From assembly GCA_963782345.1 (NCBI GenBank), contig CAWAJF010000001.1:124001-188000 (forward strand): 64,000 nucleotides of DNA, read 5' to 3'. The position numbers and the translations under genes were made by a program. This stretch comes from DASUPK01 sp963782345 (GTDB lineage Bacteria > Actinomycetota > Thermoleophilia > Solirubrobacterales > 70-9). Positions 1 through 7,216 of this stretch are shown piece by piece (the first letter of the stretch is position 1; each line of letters opens with the position of its first letter). Under the pieces are notes generated by a model, which ran no database searches, was not told where the DNA came from, and saw only the letters and a program-made list of their open reading frames with translations.

Positions 1-2458
1 TGAAGTCCTTCCGTGGCTGGACCTGGTCCCCCATCAGGTCCGAGAAGGTCTGCTCGGTGTTGAGCGCGGCCGCGTCATCGATCGCGACCTGCTGCAGCGT
101 TCGGCTGGCCGGATCCATGGTCGTCTCGCGGAGCTGCTCCGGGTTCATCTCGCCGAGGCCCTTGAAGCGCTGCAGCCGCACTCCCTCGCGGGCAAGCTCG
201 AGCACTGTCCGGCGCAGGGTGCCGAACGAGTCCGCCTCGCCCTCCTTCTCACCGAGGACGACGACGAAGGGAGGCTCGCCGACCAGCTCGCGCAGCTTCG
301 CGTGGGCCTCGATCAGCTGTGCGTAGGCGTTGTCCTCGAAGAGCTCCTTCGGCATCCGGTGCTCGCGGGCGAGACCGGTGCGGCGGTGGGTCCCCTTGAC
401 GAGCAGACCGCTCTTCTCCTGCTTGACCAGCTCGGTGATGTAGGGGCGGTCCTTCGGGTCCTTGGCCTTGAACAGCTTCGCCGCGGCGGCCATCGTCTTG
501 GCCTGCGACTCGAGTAGGTGGGACTCGGCGATGAAGTCGATCACCTCGTGGCCGAACTCGGCCCGAAGCGCGGAGAGCCAGCCCTCGAACGCCTTGTAGT
601 GGCGCGTCAGGTCCTGCCAGCGGCGCTTGCTGAGCTTGCGCTGCCTGCCGTCGGCATCCATCACCGCGAAGTCCTCGAGCTTGTCGCGGAGCAGCAGCTC
701 CTCCAGCTCGGACTCCCGCTCGATCCAGATCTCGGTCGAGCCCTTCTTGAGCTTGTAGAGCGGCGGCTTCGCGATGTAGACGTAGCCCGCCTCGATCAGC
801 TCCGGCATCTGCCGGTAGAGGAAGGTGAGCACCAGGGTGCGGATGTGCGCGCCGTCGACGTCGGCGTCAGTCATCAGCACGACCTTGTGGTAGCGCGCCT
901 CGCCGAGATCGAACTCGTCGTGGACGCCCGTCCCGATCGCGGTGATCAGGGCCTGGATCTCGTTGTTGGCGAGGACCTTGTCGATCCTGCTCTTCTCGAC
1001 GTTGATGATCTTGCCGCGCAGCGGCAGGACCGCCTGGGTGTTGCGGTCGCGGCCCTGCTTGGCGGAGCCGCCGGCCGAGTCTCCCTCGACGATGAACAGC
1101 TCCGCGTCACGCGGGTCCTTCACCGAGCAGTCGGCGAGCTTGCCGGGCAGGGTCGAGTTCTCGAGCGCGGACTTGCGCCTCGTCAGGTCGCGGGCCTTTC
1201 GGGCCGCGTCGCGGGCGCGAGCGGCGTCGACCGCCTTGACCAGGATGCGTCGGGCATCCGCCGGGTTCTCCTCGAGGAACTCGCCGAGGGAGCGGTTGAC
1301 GACCTCCTTGACCAGACCCTCGATGGGCGGGTTGCCGAGCTTGGTCTTGGTCTGGCCCTCGAACTGCGGGTCGGCGAGCTTCACCGAGACCACGGCGGTG
1401 AGGCCCTCGCGCACGTCCTCGCCGGAGAGATTCTCGTCCTTCTCCTTCAGGAGGCCGCGGTTGCGCGCCACCGCGTTCAGCGTCCGGGTCAGGGCGGAGC
1501 GGAAGCCGGAGAGGTGGGTACCGCCCTCATGGGTGTTGATGTTGTTGGCGAAGCTGAAGATCGACTCCTGGTAGGAGGCGTTCCACTGCATCGCGACCTC
1601 GACCTGGCCCTCCTCCGTCTCGCCCTCGAAGAAGGCGATCTTCCGGTGCAGCGGATCCTTGGTCTCATTCAGGTGTTTGACGAAGTCCGCGATGCCGCCC
1701 TTGTACTGGAACTCGACCTTCTCGCCGGCGCCGCGCTCGTCGATCAGCTCGACCCTGAGGTTGCGCGTCAGGAAGGCCGTCTCGCGAAGCCGCTCGGCGA
1801 GGGTCTCGAAGTCGAATTCGATCTCCTCGCCGAAGATCTCCATGTCCGGGAGGAAGGTGATGGTCGTGCCGGTGGTCTTCACGGCGCGGCCCTTCTTGAA
1901 CTTCGCCACGGGCTTGCCGCGCTCGTAGGTCTGCTGCCAGACGTGCCCGTCTCGCCAGATCTCGAGATCGAGCTTCTCCGAGAGCGCGTTGACGACCGAG
2001 ACGCCGACGCCGTGGAGGCCGCCGGAGACCTTGTAGCCGCCGCCGTCGCCGAACTTGCCGCCGGCGTGCAGCGTGGTGAGGACGACCTCGGCCGCCGGCT
2101 TGCGCATCTTCGCGTGCCGGTCGACCGGAATGCCGCGGCCGTCGTCGACGACCGTGCAGCTGTTGTCCGGGTGCAGGGTGACGGTGACCTTCTTGGCGTG
2201 GCCGGCGATCGCCTCGTCGACGGAGTTGTCCACAACCTCGTAGACGAGGTGGTGGAGGCCGCGGGGGCCGGTCGAGCCGATGTACATGCCCGGGCGCTTG
2301 CGGACGGCCTCGAGCCCCTCGAGTACGGTGATGTCCTTGGCGCCGTAGGAGGCGCCCTTCGCTGCGCTCTTGGCCTTGGTTCCGGCGCTCTTCGGAGCAC
2401 CATTCGTGCGGGAGGAGCCCTTCTTGCTCACTCCTCCGCGCTGGGAGGTCTTCGCCAC
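1..2458 (-). CDS. gyrB: DNA gyrase subunit B, 3' end cut by window edge
   Basis: ATPase subunit of the type II topoisomerase that introduces negative supercoils. Translation from the GTG at 2458 (GGAAG a few bases upstream) gives a lysine/serine-rich leader and then the GHKL start (ITVLEGLEAVRKRPGMYI); the visible C-terminus contains LQRFKGLGEMNPEQL and MGDQVQPRKDF, so only about ten residues are missing. With about 819 codons visible it is much longer than usual actinobacterial GyrB (about 650-690 aa): roughly residues 575-750, between PPLYKLKKGS and LQRFKGLGEM, form an inserted segment in the same place as the TOPRIM insertion of proteobacterial GyrB. Last visible gene of the leftward dnaA-dnaN-recF-dciA-gyrB series. 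Confidence 0.96.
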   Translation of the reverse strand, partial: MAKTSQRGGVSKKGSSRTNGAPKSAGTKAKSAAKGASYGAKDITVLEGLEAVRKRPGMYIGSTGPRGLHHLVYEVVDNSVDEAIAGHAKKVTVTLHPDNSCTVVDDGRGIPVDRHAKMRKPAAEVVLTTLHAGGKFGDGGGYKVSGGLHGVGVSVVNALSEKLDLEIWRDGHVWQQTYERGKPVAKFKKGRAVKTTGTTITFLPDMEIFGEEIEFDFETLAERLRETAFLTRNLRVELIDERGAGEKVEFQYKGGIADFVKHLNETKDPLHRKIAFFEGETEEGQVEVAMQWNASYQESIFSFANNINTHEGGTHLSGFRSALTRTLNAVARNRGLLKEKDENLSGEDVREGLTAVVSVKLADPQFEGQTKTKLGNPPIEGLVKEVVNRSLGEFLEENPADARRILVKAVDAARARDAARKARDLTRRKSALENSTLPGKLADCSVKDPRDAELFIVEGDSAGGSAKQGRDRNTQAVLPLRGKIINVEKSRIDKVLANNEIQALITAIGTGVHDEFDLGEARYHKVVLMTDADVDGAHIRTLVLTFLYRQMPELIEAGYVYIAKPPLYKLKKGSTEIWIERESELEELLLRDKLEDFAVMDADGRQRKLSKRRWQDLTRHYKAFEGWLSALRAEFGHEVIDFIAESHLLESQAKTMAAAAKLFKAKDPKDRPYITELVKQEKSGLLVKGTHRRTGLAREHRMPKELFEDNAYAQLIEAHAKLRELVGEPPFVVVLGEKEGEADSFGTLRRTVLELAREGVRLQRFKGLGEMNPEQLRETTMDPASRTLQQVAIDDAAALNTEQTFSDLMGDQVQPRKDF

Positions 2459-2634
2459 TCAGCTTCCTTTCAGTTCCATCAGGGGATGCCTGGACCTTCG
2501 TGACCCGGCTCGGAGGTACCTCGCGGGCAAGAGGGTCGGGGCTTCACACAAGTTCACATAGTTTACCAGTCGAAAGCACCGGAAATAGCGTCGAATGTGC
2601 ATAAAAGGCCTGCAAATGACGTATAAACGGAAAC
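2459..2634 (-). promoter_or_regulatory. gyrB leader region with candidate -10
   Basis: Gap between dciA and gyrB, visibly more AT-rich than its surroundings. On the minus strand TAAACT (2560-2565) is a plausible -10 box; just downstream of it TTCACA occurs twice nearly in tandem (about 2552-2568, read on the plus strand). I found no convincing -35 box or hairpin. The promoter assignment is inference from composition and the hexamer. Confidence 0.35.
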
Positions 2635-2940
2635 TTATCCGGGATCTCTCGAGGCGGTGAAGCGAATAGCGTCCAGAGTGGCCCAATCGGGCAGGTTCTC
2701 CCTCACCTGGGCGAGGATCTGGCCGCCGAGAAGATCGAGCTCCTGCGCCCAGGTGGCCGACCGGCAGGCGATCGTGACGACACCGTCGCGCTCGGAAGCG
2801 GGGCTCGCCTCGCGAGCCACGGCCTCCCCGACCGCCCCCGGCCAGGCGCTCTGGACCGCTGCGAGCAGGGTGGCGGGCTCCGCTCCGGACAGGACCGTCT
2901 GCACCGCTGCGCCGATCGGCCGAGGTGCGCGGCGGCCCAT
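2635..2940 (-). CDS. dciA: DUF721 / DciA-family protein
   Basis: 101-residue DUF721 protein. The family includes DciA, the ancestral loader/operator of replicative helicase DnaB in bacteria lacking DnaC/DnaI; actinobacterial members sit, as here, between recF and gyrB. The family pattern is visible: an N-terminal helical part with a WPGAVGEAVA segment (residues about 33-42), then DGVVTIACRSATWAQELDLL (about 52-71), and a closing IRFTAS strand. Its ATG overlaps the recF stop by one base (TGATG), so translation is probably coupled. The DUF721 assignment is firm; helicase loading is inferred from the family. Confidence 0.85.
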   Translation of the reverse strand: MGRRAPRPIGAAVQTVLSGAEPATLLAAVQSAWPGAVGEAVAREASPASERDGVVTIACRSATWAQELDLLGGQILAQVRENLPDWATLDAIRFTASRDPG

Positions 2941-4022
2941 CAGGCCGCCCTCAGGGCCGGCGTCGGATGCAGCGCCCCTGCGCTCACCTCGATGCGGAGG
3001 GCCCTTTCCGAGGGGACATGGGCCGTCTCCGTCGCGCTGATCACGGACTGGCCCTCGCCCTCCAGCAGCGAGACGAGCAGCTCGCGGTGCGCGGAGTCGA
3101 GCTCGCTCATCACGTCATCGAGGAGCATCAGCGGGGCCGCGCGTCGGGCCTCGAGCAGGGCGGCGCGCTCGGCGAACAGGAGGGCGAGGAGGGCGAGCCG
3201 TTGCTGTCCCTGGGAGGCGAACCGCCGCAGCTGCCTGCCGCCGAGACGGAGCTCGACCTCGTCGAGCTGCGGCCCGTATGACGTGTAGGCGCGGCCGAGA
3301 TCCTGACCGCGGCGCCTGGCCAGCTCGGCGGCCAGCTCGTCCCCGCTCGCGGGTGCGCGCGGGCGGTAGGAGATCTCCCCGCCGGGGAGGCCAAGCTTGC
3401 CCGCCAGCTCCGTGAATGGCGCCGCCAGCGCCTCGACCGCCTCCGCCCTCGCGGCGATCAGCGGAGCGGCCTCCGCGGCGAGCCGCTCATCCCAGGAGGG
3501 CAGCGAACCGGGACTGCCGAGGCCGGCGCGAACGCGGGCGACGAGCGCGTTGCGCTGGGCGAGCGTCCGGCCGAACCGACGGCGGAGATCGGCGCGGGCC
3601 GGCCAGATCGCGCCGCAGAGGCGATCGAGGTGCGCCCGGCGATGCGCCGGAGCGCCCTTGACGAGCTGGAGGCGGTCGGGATGGAAGACGCTCACCAGTG
3701 GCCGCTCACCGGGGCCTCCGGCCAGGGGCCTGCCGGAGAGCAGATGCCTGCGCTCTCCGGAGCGGTCCAGCGCCGCCAGCAGCGACCCGCCTTCCGCCAG
3801 CTCGAGCTCAACCCGCGCTCCATCCTCCCCGTAGCGGATCAGGTCGCGGTCGTTTCCGGTTCGGAACGAGCTGCCGGTCAGCCCGAAGTAGACGGCCTCG
3901 AGCAGGTTCGTCTTGCCGGCGCCGTTCGGGCCGTGGACGACGACGACGCTCGCCGCGATCTCGGTACGCGCCTCTGCGAGGTTGCGGAACGCGCGGCACT
4001 CGACTGCGCCGACGACCGGCAT
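2940..4022 (-). CDS. recF: DNA replication/repair protein RecF
   Basis: SMC-like ATPase that helps load RecA at gapped DNA. 360 residues, normal family length. Walker A GPNGAGKTN at residues 31-39; near the C-terminus QGQQRLALLALLFAE is the ABC-type signature region and PLMLLDDVMSELD the Walker B/D-loop. Start ATG at 4022; the GGAGG upstream (4036-4040 on the plus strand) lies at the edge of a repeat element shared with three other junctions. Follows dnaN after a 73-base gap and overlaps dciA by one base. Confidence 0.96.
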   Translation of the reverse strand: MPVVGAVECRAFRNLAEARTEIAASVVVVHGPNGAGKTNLLEAVYFGLTGSSFRTGNDRDLIRYGEDGARVELELAEGGSLLAALDRSGERRHLLSGRPLAGGPGERPLVSVFHPDRLQLVKGAPAHRRAHLDRLCGAIWPARADLRRRFGRTLAQRNALVARVRAGLGSPGSLPSWDERLAAEAAPLIAARAEAVEALAAPFTELAGKLGLPGGEISYRPRAPASGDELAAELARRRGQDLGRAYTSYGPQLDEVELRLGGRQLRRFASQGQQRLALLALLFAERAALLEARRAAPLMLLDDVMSELDSAHRELLVSLLEGEGQSVISATETAHVPSERALRIEVSAGALHPTPALRAA

Positions 4023-4035
4023 TAATTGGGTGGCT

Positions 4036-4081
4036 CCTCCGGCGCTGAACGGGTCGCACTGTCACGCGCCCTCGCATGGAC
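4036..4081 (-). repeat. Hairpin repeat R1, copy 1 (dnaN-recF junction)
   Basis: 46-bp element that aligns without gaps to 58804-58849 at 38 of 46 positions. Read on the minus strand it has ATGCGAGGG, a hairpin (GGGCGC pairing with GCG-A-CCC, one bulged A), CCCGT, and ends in CGCCGGAGG, whose GGAGG is the only candidate Shine-Dalgarno of recF. Similar elements lie at 46488-46525 and, more divergent, 30111-30139. Confidence 0.6.
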
Positions 4082-4095
4082 CGGGCCCCCTCTCA

Positions 4096-5199
4096 TCACA
4101 CGTTCAGGCGAATGGGCATCACCAGGTAGCTGAAGTCGTCGTCCGCCGACGGCTCCAGGAGCCCGGGGCGCAGGGGCGAGATCAGCTTCAGGAGGACCTC
4201 GTCGGATTCGATGCTCTCAAGCCCGTCGCGGACGAACTCCGGGTTGAAGCCGATCTCGAGCAGCTCGCCCGAATACGGCGCCGGGATCGCCTCTCGCGCG
4301 TCGCCGAGATCCGGGGTCTCGGCGGAGACCACCAGCTCGCCGTCCGAGAAGGACAGCCGCAGCGCCGCGTTGCGCTGGGCCAGCTGGGAGACGCGGCGGG
4401 TCACCTCGAGCAGCTCCGCCCGCGGCAGCTTCACCTCGTGCTCGTAGGACTCGGGCAACAGCTGGGAATGGTTCGGGAACTGACCATCGATCAGCCGCGA
4501 GCTCAGGGAGGTCGGCCCCACGCGGAAGACGGCCTGGTTCCGCGTCAGCCAGACGCTCAGGGAGTCCTCGCCGCCGGCCTCGATCAGCCGGGCCAGCTCT
4601 CGCAGGGCGCGGGCCGGGACGTTGGCTTCGAGGCGCTCGGGGACCGAGGTCTCGAGCTTCGTGGTCTTGACGGCGAGGCGGTAGGAGTCCGTCGCGACCA
4701 TCGTCATCGCGTCCCCCTCGACCGTCACCAGCACGCCCGTGAGGACCGGCCGGGCCTCGTCGCGCGAGGCGGCGCGGGCCACCCGGTTGATCGTATCTCG
4801 GAGCGGAGCGGCCGGCAGCTGCACCGGGTCACCCTCCGTCTCGGGGAAGCGCGGGAAGTCATCGGCGGGAAGGGTGCGCAGATGGAAGCGAGAGGAGCCC
4901 GCGCTGAGCTCGATGTCACGCTCGGCCTCGCGCAGGACCAGGCTGACGGGACCGTCGGGAAGCGAGCGCGCGACCTCGACGAGCAGGCGGCCCGGCAGGA
5001 CGACCGCGCCAGCGCCGTCGACCTCGCCGTCGAGCCCGACGTCCAGGCCCAGCTCCATGTCGGTGGCCCGCAGCCGGGCCGATCCGTTGGCGGTGATCAG
5101 GATCCCGGAGAGGGCCTGCAGCGCGGCCCGCGCCGAGACGGCTCGAGAGACGACGAGCAGAGCATCGAGAAGCGATTGCCTTGTGGTGTTGATCTTCAT
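4096..5199 (-). CDS. dnaN: DNA polymerase III beta sliding clamp
   Basis: Processivity clamp that encircles DNA and tethers polymerase III. 367 residues from the ATG at 5199, matching the family; the frame is open further upstream but only from 5199 does it read MKINTTRQSLLDALLVVSRAV, the conserved N-terminus. C-terminus LRPGLLEPSADDDFSYLVMPIRLNV matches the clamp ending (YLxMPxR). Lies 83 bases downstream of dnaA, with DnaA-box-like sites in the gap; recF follows. Confidence 0.97.
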   Translation of the reverse strand: MKINTTRQSLLDALLVVSRAVSARAALQALSGILITANGSARLRATDMELGLDVGLDGEVDGAGAVVLPGRLLVEVARSLPDGPVSLVLREAERDIELSAGSSRFHLRTLPADDFPRFPETEGDPVQLPAAPLRDTINRVARAASRDEARPVLTGVLVTVEGDAMTMVATDSYRLAVKTTKLETSVPERLEANVPARALRELARLIEAGGEDSLSVWLTRNQAVFRVGPTSLSSRLIDGQFPNHSQLLPESYEHEVKLPRAELLEVTRRVSQLAQRNAALRLSFSDGELVVSAETPDLGDAREAIPAPYSGELLEIGFNPEFVRDGLESIESDEVLLKLISPLRPGLLEPSADDDFSYLVMPIRLNV

Positions 5200-5238
5200 G
5201 GCCTGTTGGTCTTCGGCATCCCTAGGAGTAATAAGGGT

Positions 5239-5264
5239 TGTGGATGGCGTGGATATGTGGACAG
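5239..5264 (-). promoter_or_regulatory. Three abutting DnaA-box-like 9-mers (dnaA-dnaN gap)
   Basis: Minus-strand 9-mers CTGTCCACA (5264-5256), ATATCCACG (5256-5248) and CCATCCACA (5247-5239) run head to tail in one orientation with no spacing. Against TTATCCACA or TTGTCCACA they match at 7-8 of 9 positions. Location between dnaA and dnaN is a standard place for an origin or a DnaA autoregulatory site. Only three boxes and no obvious AT-rich unwinding element are present in this 83-bp gap, so calling it oriC is tentative. Confidence 0.55.
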
Positions 5265-5282
5265 CCTCCTCTGACGATTCTT

Positions 5283-6569
5283 TCAATCGGTTCGGTCACG
5301 ATCCATTGCCCCCCCGGATTGGAGCTCGGTGGTGAGTTCCTCGACGGCGCGCGAGAGGCTTGCGTCCTCGAGGGCGCCGCTTTCCACCTTGCGGATCGCA
5401 TGCATGACGGTGGTGTGGTCGCGGCGGTTGAAGGCCTGGGCGATCGCGGGGAGCGAGAGGTCGGTGAGCTCGCGGGTGAGATACATGGCGAGCTGCCGAG
5501 CGCGCGCCACGGGGGCGGCGCGGGTGGGCGAGAGGATCTCGTCGACGCTGAGGCCGAGGCGCGTGGCGACGGCCTCCTGGACCCGGCGCGCATCGGGGCG
5601 CTCGGGCGGGGGCGGGAGGATCTGATCGGAGGGCAGGGCGCGCTCGACGGAATCGGGCGTCAGGGCGGAGGCGGTCAGGGAGGAGTGGGCGACGACCCGA
5701 GTGAGCGCGCCCTTGAGGACGCGGAGGTTGGCCGATGCCTTGGAGGCGAGGACGCGGAGGGCGTCCGGGGGGAGGTGCTCGGTCTGCTCGCGCGCCAGGC
5801 TGCCGAGGAAGACGAGGCGGGTGGCGAGGTCGGGCGGCTCGACCGGCACGGTGAGGCCCCACTCGAAGCGGTCGCGCAGCCGGTCGGCGAGGCCGGAGAG
5901 CTCGGCCGGGACGCAGTCGGCGGTGAGCACGAGCTGGGCTCCGCCCTCGTAGAGCGCGTTGAAGGTGTGGAAGAACTCGTCGGCGGTGCGCGCCTTCCCT
6001 TGGAGGAACTGGACGTCGTCGATCAGCAGGACGTCCGCGCGGCGGTAGCGCTCCTTGAATCCCTCGATGCCGGCGCCGTGCAGGGAGGAGACGAACTCGT
6101 TGGTGAACGACTCGGCGGTCGTGTAGTGGACCGCGAGCTGGGGGCTATGGCGGTGCAGGTAGTTGGCGATCGCGCCGAGCAGGTGAGTCTTGCCGAGCCC
6201 CGGGGGCCCGTGGAGGAAGAGCGGGTTGTAGGCCTCGCCGGGGGCTTCGGCGATCGCGAGGGCGGCGGCGTGGGCGAGCTGGTTTCCGGGGCCGATCACG
6301 AAGCGCTCGAAGGTGTAGTCGGGGTTGAGCGCGACGTGTGAGGCGGCCTCGGTGGAGGCGGCGGGCGCGGCCGAGGCATCTTCGGGCAAGAGCAGCTCGA
6401 TCTCGCGCAAGCCCTCCACGGCGCGATGGGCCGCGAGCCGGAGGAGGTCCATGTAGCGGCGCCCGACCCAGCGAACGACCCGCTGCGGTCCCGTCAGATA
6501 GAGGGTCCCGCCGCGGCGCGAGACCGGGGTGAGGGGAGAGAACCAGAGGCGATAGGTGTCCTCATGCAC
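5283..6569 (-). CDS. dnaA: Chromosomal replication initiator DnaA (start uncertain)
   Basis: AAA+ initiator that binds DnaA boxes and opens oriC. From the GTG at 6569: end of domain I (residues 1-60), linker, AAA+ core with Walker A GPPGLGKTH (121-129) and Walker B LLIDDVQFL, and C-terminal DNA-binding domain with NRRDHTTVMHAIRKV. Homology clearly extends upstream in frame (DPWREIQRELAAS precedes the GTG and completes the domain I helix), but no ATG, GTG, TTG or CTG exists in that frame back to the stop at about 6704. An AGGAGG (6653-6658) lies 5 bases before an in-frame GTT (6647-6645), which may be the true initiation site. Expected full length about 454 aa. Confidence 0.95.
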   Translation of the reverse strand: MHEDTYRLWFSPLTPVSRRGGTLYLTGPQRVVRWVGRRYMDLLRLAAHRAVEGLREIELLLPEDASAAPAASTEAASHVALNPDYTFERFVIGPGNQLAHAAALAIAEAPGEAYNPLFLHGPPGLGKTHLLGAIANYLHRHSPQLAVHYTTAESFTNEFVSSLHGAGIEGFKERYRRADVLLIDDVQFLQGKARTADEFFHTFNALYEGGAQLVLTADCVPAELSGLADRLRDRFEWGLTVPVEPPDLATRLVFLGSLAREQTEHLPPDALRVLASKASANLRVLKGALTRVVAHSSLTASALTPDSVERALPSDQILPPPPERPDARRVQEAVATRLGLSVDEILSPTRAAPVARARQLAMYLTRELTDLSLPAIAQAFNRRDHTTVMHAIRKVESGALEDASLSRAVEELTTELQSGGAMDRDRTD

Positions 6570-6700
6570 GGAGGCGGCAAGCTCCCGCTGGATCTCGCGC
6601 CAGGGATCCTCGAGATCCTGGCGATCGTCGCGAACCTGCCCCGGAACCTGGTCCTCCTCTCTCGTCGTGCCCTCGGCGAGCGTGTGCGAGCCGAGCGGCG

Positions 6701-6706
6701 ATCATA
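6701..6706 (-). promoter_or_regulatory. Candidate dnaA -10 box
   Basis: Minus-strand TATGAT, one mismatch to TATAAT, with TTCCGG 16 bases upstream as a weak -35. A transcript starting about 7 bases downstream would carry the AGGAGG at 6653-6658. Confidence 0.45.
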
Positions 6707-6842
6707 GGCTTGGCCCTCGTCCCCGGAAGGCCCTGCCAGGTGACCTCCGTGCAAAACGCGGCGAAAACCGAGAAGATTTGGAGGGCTTCTCCGAAAGCGG
6801 CTGCCCGCTCCGTGCGAGGGGTGGAGCGCCCCGGCCACGCCC

Positions 6843-6848
6843 TATACT
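6843..6848 (+). promoter_or_regulatory. Candidate rpmH -10 box
   Basis: TATACT in an otherwise GC-rich stretch, about 65 bases before the rpmH ATG; no clear -35 hexamer seen. Confidence 0.4.
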
Positions 6849-6914
6849 GCCGTGCCCCCTGGTCACCAACGGCCGCCACAGACACCGCGGCCGGATCAAC
6901 TGGGGCTCTCCCTG

Positions 6915-7049
6915 ATGAAGCGGACCTACCAGCCGAAGAAGCGCAAGCGCGCCCGGACCCACGGTTTCCGGGCCCGCAGCAGTACCCGCTCCGGCCGCGC
7001 GATCCTGCGCCGGCGGCGTCAGAAGGGCCGCAAGCGGCTCACCCCCTAG
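6915..7049 (+). CDS. rpmH: 50S ribosomal protein L34
   Basis: 44-residue basic ribosomal protein of the large subunit. The whole family pattern is present: MKRTYQPKKRKRARTHGFRA at the start, then RSSTRSGRAILRRRRQKGRK and a KRLTP ending. Start ATG 6915; the frame is open further upstream but only this start gives the canonical N-terminus. Diverges from dnaA and precedes rnpA, the standard arrangement. Confidence 0.97.
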   Translation: MKRTYQPKKRKRARTHGFRARSSTRSGRAILRRRRQKGRKRLTP

Positions 7050-7210
7050 ATGAGCGATCCGACGACCACGCGCACGCGGGTGACGCGCCTGGCCCTTCGC
7101 CGCTCCTCGTCCTCGGTTGCTCGCCTGGCGCTGCGACGCCACGGTCTCTGCGTCCTCGATCCGCTCGGCCAGTCGCGTCCCCGCGTACACGCGGCCGCCG
7201 AATCGCTCAT
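7050..7210. repeat. Long imperfect inverted repeat filling the rpmH-rnpA gap
   Basis: Left arm 7050-7094 begins directly after the rpmH stop codon; right arm 7167-7210 ends seven bases before the proposed rnpA start. The arms match at 37 of 44 positions with one 1-base indel, both beginning ATGAGCGAT when read outward-in. Six of the seven mismatches are transitions, and each would be a G-U pair in a minus-strand transcript (each would be an A-C mismatch in the plus-strand RNA). The 72-base loop contains a small GGCG/CGCC hairpin. A 54-codon plus-strand ORF also spans 7050-7214. Confidence 0.6.
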
Positions 7211-7216
7211 CTAGCG

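Larger units (their letters stand above)
6570..6914. other. dnaA-rpmH divergent intergenic region
   Basis: 345 bases without an assigned start. The dnaA-proximal part up to about 6647 continues the DnaA domain I frame and is probably coding. Beyond it lie a minus-strand AGGAGG (6653-6658), a minus-strand -10 TATGAT (6701-6706) and a plus-strand -10 TATACT (6843-6848). I looked for DnaA boxes and found none convincing, so this gap does not resemble an origin. Confidence 0.6.

Noticed and set aside
518..2503. 661-codon open frame on the plus strand across gyrB
   Set aside because: Antisense shadow of gyrB: the minus strand encodes an unmistakable GyrB, and the plus frame has the skewed Leu/Val/Arg/Asp composition of a GC-rich reverse frame.
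2635..2643. TTATCCGGG as a DnaA box upstream of gyrB
   Set aside because: Single 7/9 match overlapping the dciA stop codon, with no companion boxes.
4036..4081. Conserved upstream leader peptide (MRGR-type) in R1
   Set aside because: Substitutions between copies change amino acids freely and copy 2 is stopped after five codons; RNA structure explains the conservation better.
3913..5274. 453-codon plus-strand frame across dnaN
   Set aside because: Antisense to conserved dnaN; no family features of its own.
7050..7214. 54-codon ORF between rpmH and rnpA
   Set aside because: Starts directly after the rpmH stop but has no ribosome-binding site, and its sequence is explained by the inverted repeat; not called as a gene.
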